A DNA stretch of 64,000 nucleotides from Palsa-506 sp963786975 (GTDB lineage: Bacteria > Actinomycetota > Actinomycetes > Streptosporangiales > Streptosporangiaceae). Positions within the stretch are counted from its first letter, which is position 1, and each line of letters begins with the position of its first letter. A program made the translations under genes and the position numbers. Location of the stretch: assembly GCA_963786975.1 (NCBI GenBank), contig CAWBBE010000001.1, forward strand, positions 811,358 through 875,357, given 5' to 3'. This document shows positions 63,138-64,000 of the stretch, one piece after another. The notes under the pieces were generated by a model. That model was given only the letters and a program-made list of their open reading frames with translations, had not been told where the DNA came from and made no database searches.

Positions 63138-63841
63138 ATGGCCTTTCCCGAGGTTGTGTCGCATGAGCAGTGGCTTGAAGCCAGGTTGCGGCTGCTCGCC
63201 GAGGAGAAGAATGAGACCCGCAGGCGCGATGCGCTGAACGCCGAGCGGCGCAGGCTGCCCATGGTCAGGATCAAGAAGGATTACGTCTTCGACGGCCCGC
63301 AGGGCGGGCGACGCTGGCTGGGCTGTTCGGTGACAACCGACAGTTGATCGTCCAGCACATCATGTTCGGACCCGACTGGGATGCGGCGTGCCCGTCGTGC
63401 ACGAACGCGGTCGATGAGTTTTCGGACGGGCTGCTCGCGCACTTGCGCGCCCGGGACACCGCCTTCGTCTTGGTGTCCCGGGCGCCGCTGGCCAAGCTTG
63501 AGGCCTACCGGGTGAGCAGAGGCTGGACGTTGCCCTGGTATTCCTCCCATGGAAGCGAGTTCAACTACGACTTCCAGGTCACGCTGGATAAGACCAGGGG
63601 GCAGGTGTCCTACAACTACCGGCCCGAACCGGGCTTGCTCGGCGGCGAGCGGTCGACCGAGATGCCAGGTCACAGCTGTTTCCTGCGCGATGGCAACGAG
63701 ATCTTCCATACCTATTCGACCTTTGGGCGGGGCAACGAGTACACCCCCAGCCTCTACACGCTGCTCGACCTGACCGCGCTAGGCAGGCAGGAAGCCTGGG
63801 AGGAACCCAAGGACCGCGCTCCGGTCCTGCACGACACGTAG
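63138..63841 (+). pseudogene. DUF899 thioredoxin-like protein, frame broken near 63308
   Basis: ATG 63138 follows GAGGAGGTAGTG. MAFPEVVSHEQWLEARLRLL and RIKKDYVFDGPQG open the family. Then one base is out in a GGCGGGCG run; the next frame continues with LFGDNRQLIVQHIMFGPDWD, the C-P-S-C pair in AACPSCTNAVDEF, and the C-terminus to 63841. Repaired length about 234 aa. DUF899 proteins have a thioredoxin-like fold with a CxxC motif. Probably intact in the organism. Confidence 0.88.
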
Positions 63842-63964
63842 CCGCGAATCCCGGCCCGCCCCGTCAAGCCACCGGCCGGGACATCCTGGCATCACCCGAC
63901 CGGCTCCGGGTCAGCCGCCGGCGGATGTAGGCGTGGCTGTACTTCGCTGCTGTACGACGGTGAA

Positions 63965-63996
63965 AGAGGCCACTTCCGCACCGGGAAATGGCCTCT
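63965..63996. terminator. 13-bp hairpin near window end
   Basis: AGAGGCCACTTCC and GGAAATGGCCTCT (63965-63977, 63984-63996) pair with one C-A mismatch over a 6-base loop, 123 bases after the DUF899 stop. Likely a terminator for that gene or one beyond the window. Confidence 0.5.
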
Positions 63997-64000
63997 GGGC

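Noticed and set aside
8..63800. Many long open frames opposite or overlapping real genes (for example 5013-6185 minus, 7907-9280 plus, 10867-11988 minus, 23979-26147 minus, 53865-55931 minus)
   Set aside because: They are shadows caused by high GC: Arg/Pro/Gly/His-rich translations, no ribosome sites, no domains, and an annotated gene with intact motifs on the other frame.
1..64000. CRISPR array, insertion-sequence ends or transposase
   Set aside because: No regularly spaced repeats with unique spacers, no terminal inverted repeats flanking a DDE or HUH enzyme, and no readable integrase or transposase were found.

Overview
The window is very G+C-rich, densely coded DNA with GTG starts, ATGA/GTGA stop-start overlaps and gene families typical of Actinomycetes: an SRP RNA-dnaX-ybaB-recR block, an ask-asd operon, tadA with its partner protein, ECF42-type sigma with a DGPF/YCII protein, OmpR and NarL two-component pairs, DUF2252 and DUF899. 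It looks like a chromosome fragment of a soil-type filamentous actinomycete (Streptosporangiales/Catenulisporales-like). That placement is inference from gene content, not from a marker gene search.

Layout. 0-7 kb: end of an acyl-CoA synthetase gene, tRNA-Ser(GCU), a PH-domain protein with DnaJ-like zinc motifs, tadA with its associated protein, tRNA-Ser(CGA), and a peptidase-like/asparagine-synthetase-like pair. 7-26 kb: signalling and efflux. This holds a cupin, two NarL-type kinases flanking a small membrane gene, a response regulator, a MacB/FtsX-type ABC exporter, an MBL hydrolase, a YCII/ECF sigma pair, and an OmpR two-component system followed by a lipoprotein, a HlyD-like adaptor and a second MacB-type exporter. 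26-41.5 kb: accessory DNA marked by three copies of the 3' end of tRNA-Ser(GGA). The left part (26.1-35.4 kb) is a TetR-controlled ring-cleavage/FAH/CoA-ligase cluster with decayed genes at its right end. The right part (35.4-41.5 kb) carries integrative-element and carotenoid-oxygenase remnants, a very large regulator/propeller/solute-binding fusion and two related lipoproteins. 41.5-49 kb: core genes (tRNA-Ser(GGA), SRP RNA, dnaX, ybaB, recR, DUF5063, lysC, asd) and a catechol-type dioxygenase. 49-64 kb: MMPL exporter, a mannosyl-type GT/toroid/GH130 operon, msrB, a zinc-finger protein with an ECF sigma factor, an OmpR system, DUF2252, a methyltransferase and DUF899.

How the genes work together. 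The 28-33 kb genes read as one co-translated aromatic-type catabolic unit under a TetR repressor with matching palindromes at both promoters. The 20-26 kb genes read as a sensor-controlled tripartite export system. The 52-56 kb genes read as glycan synthesis and phosphorolysis.

Quality caveat. At least 20 single-base reading-frame breaks interrupt otherwise perfectly conserved proteins, including recR, ybaB and dnaX. Many sit in short homopolymers or duplicated bases, so most are probably sequence or assembly indels. Where a gene is broken I give the span of the reconstructed gene and the approximate break position. True remnants (34.2-35.9 kb, and the internally deleted hydroxylase at 32.1 kb) differ in kind: they lack whole domains.
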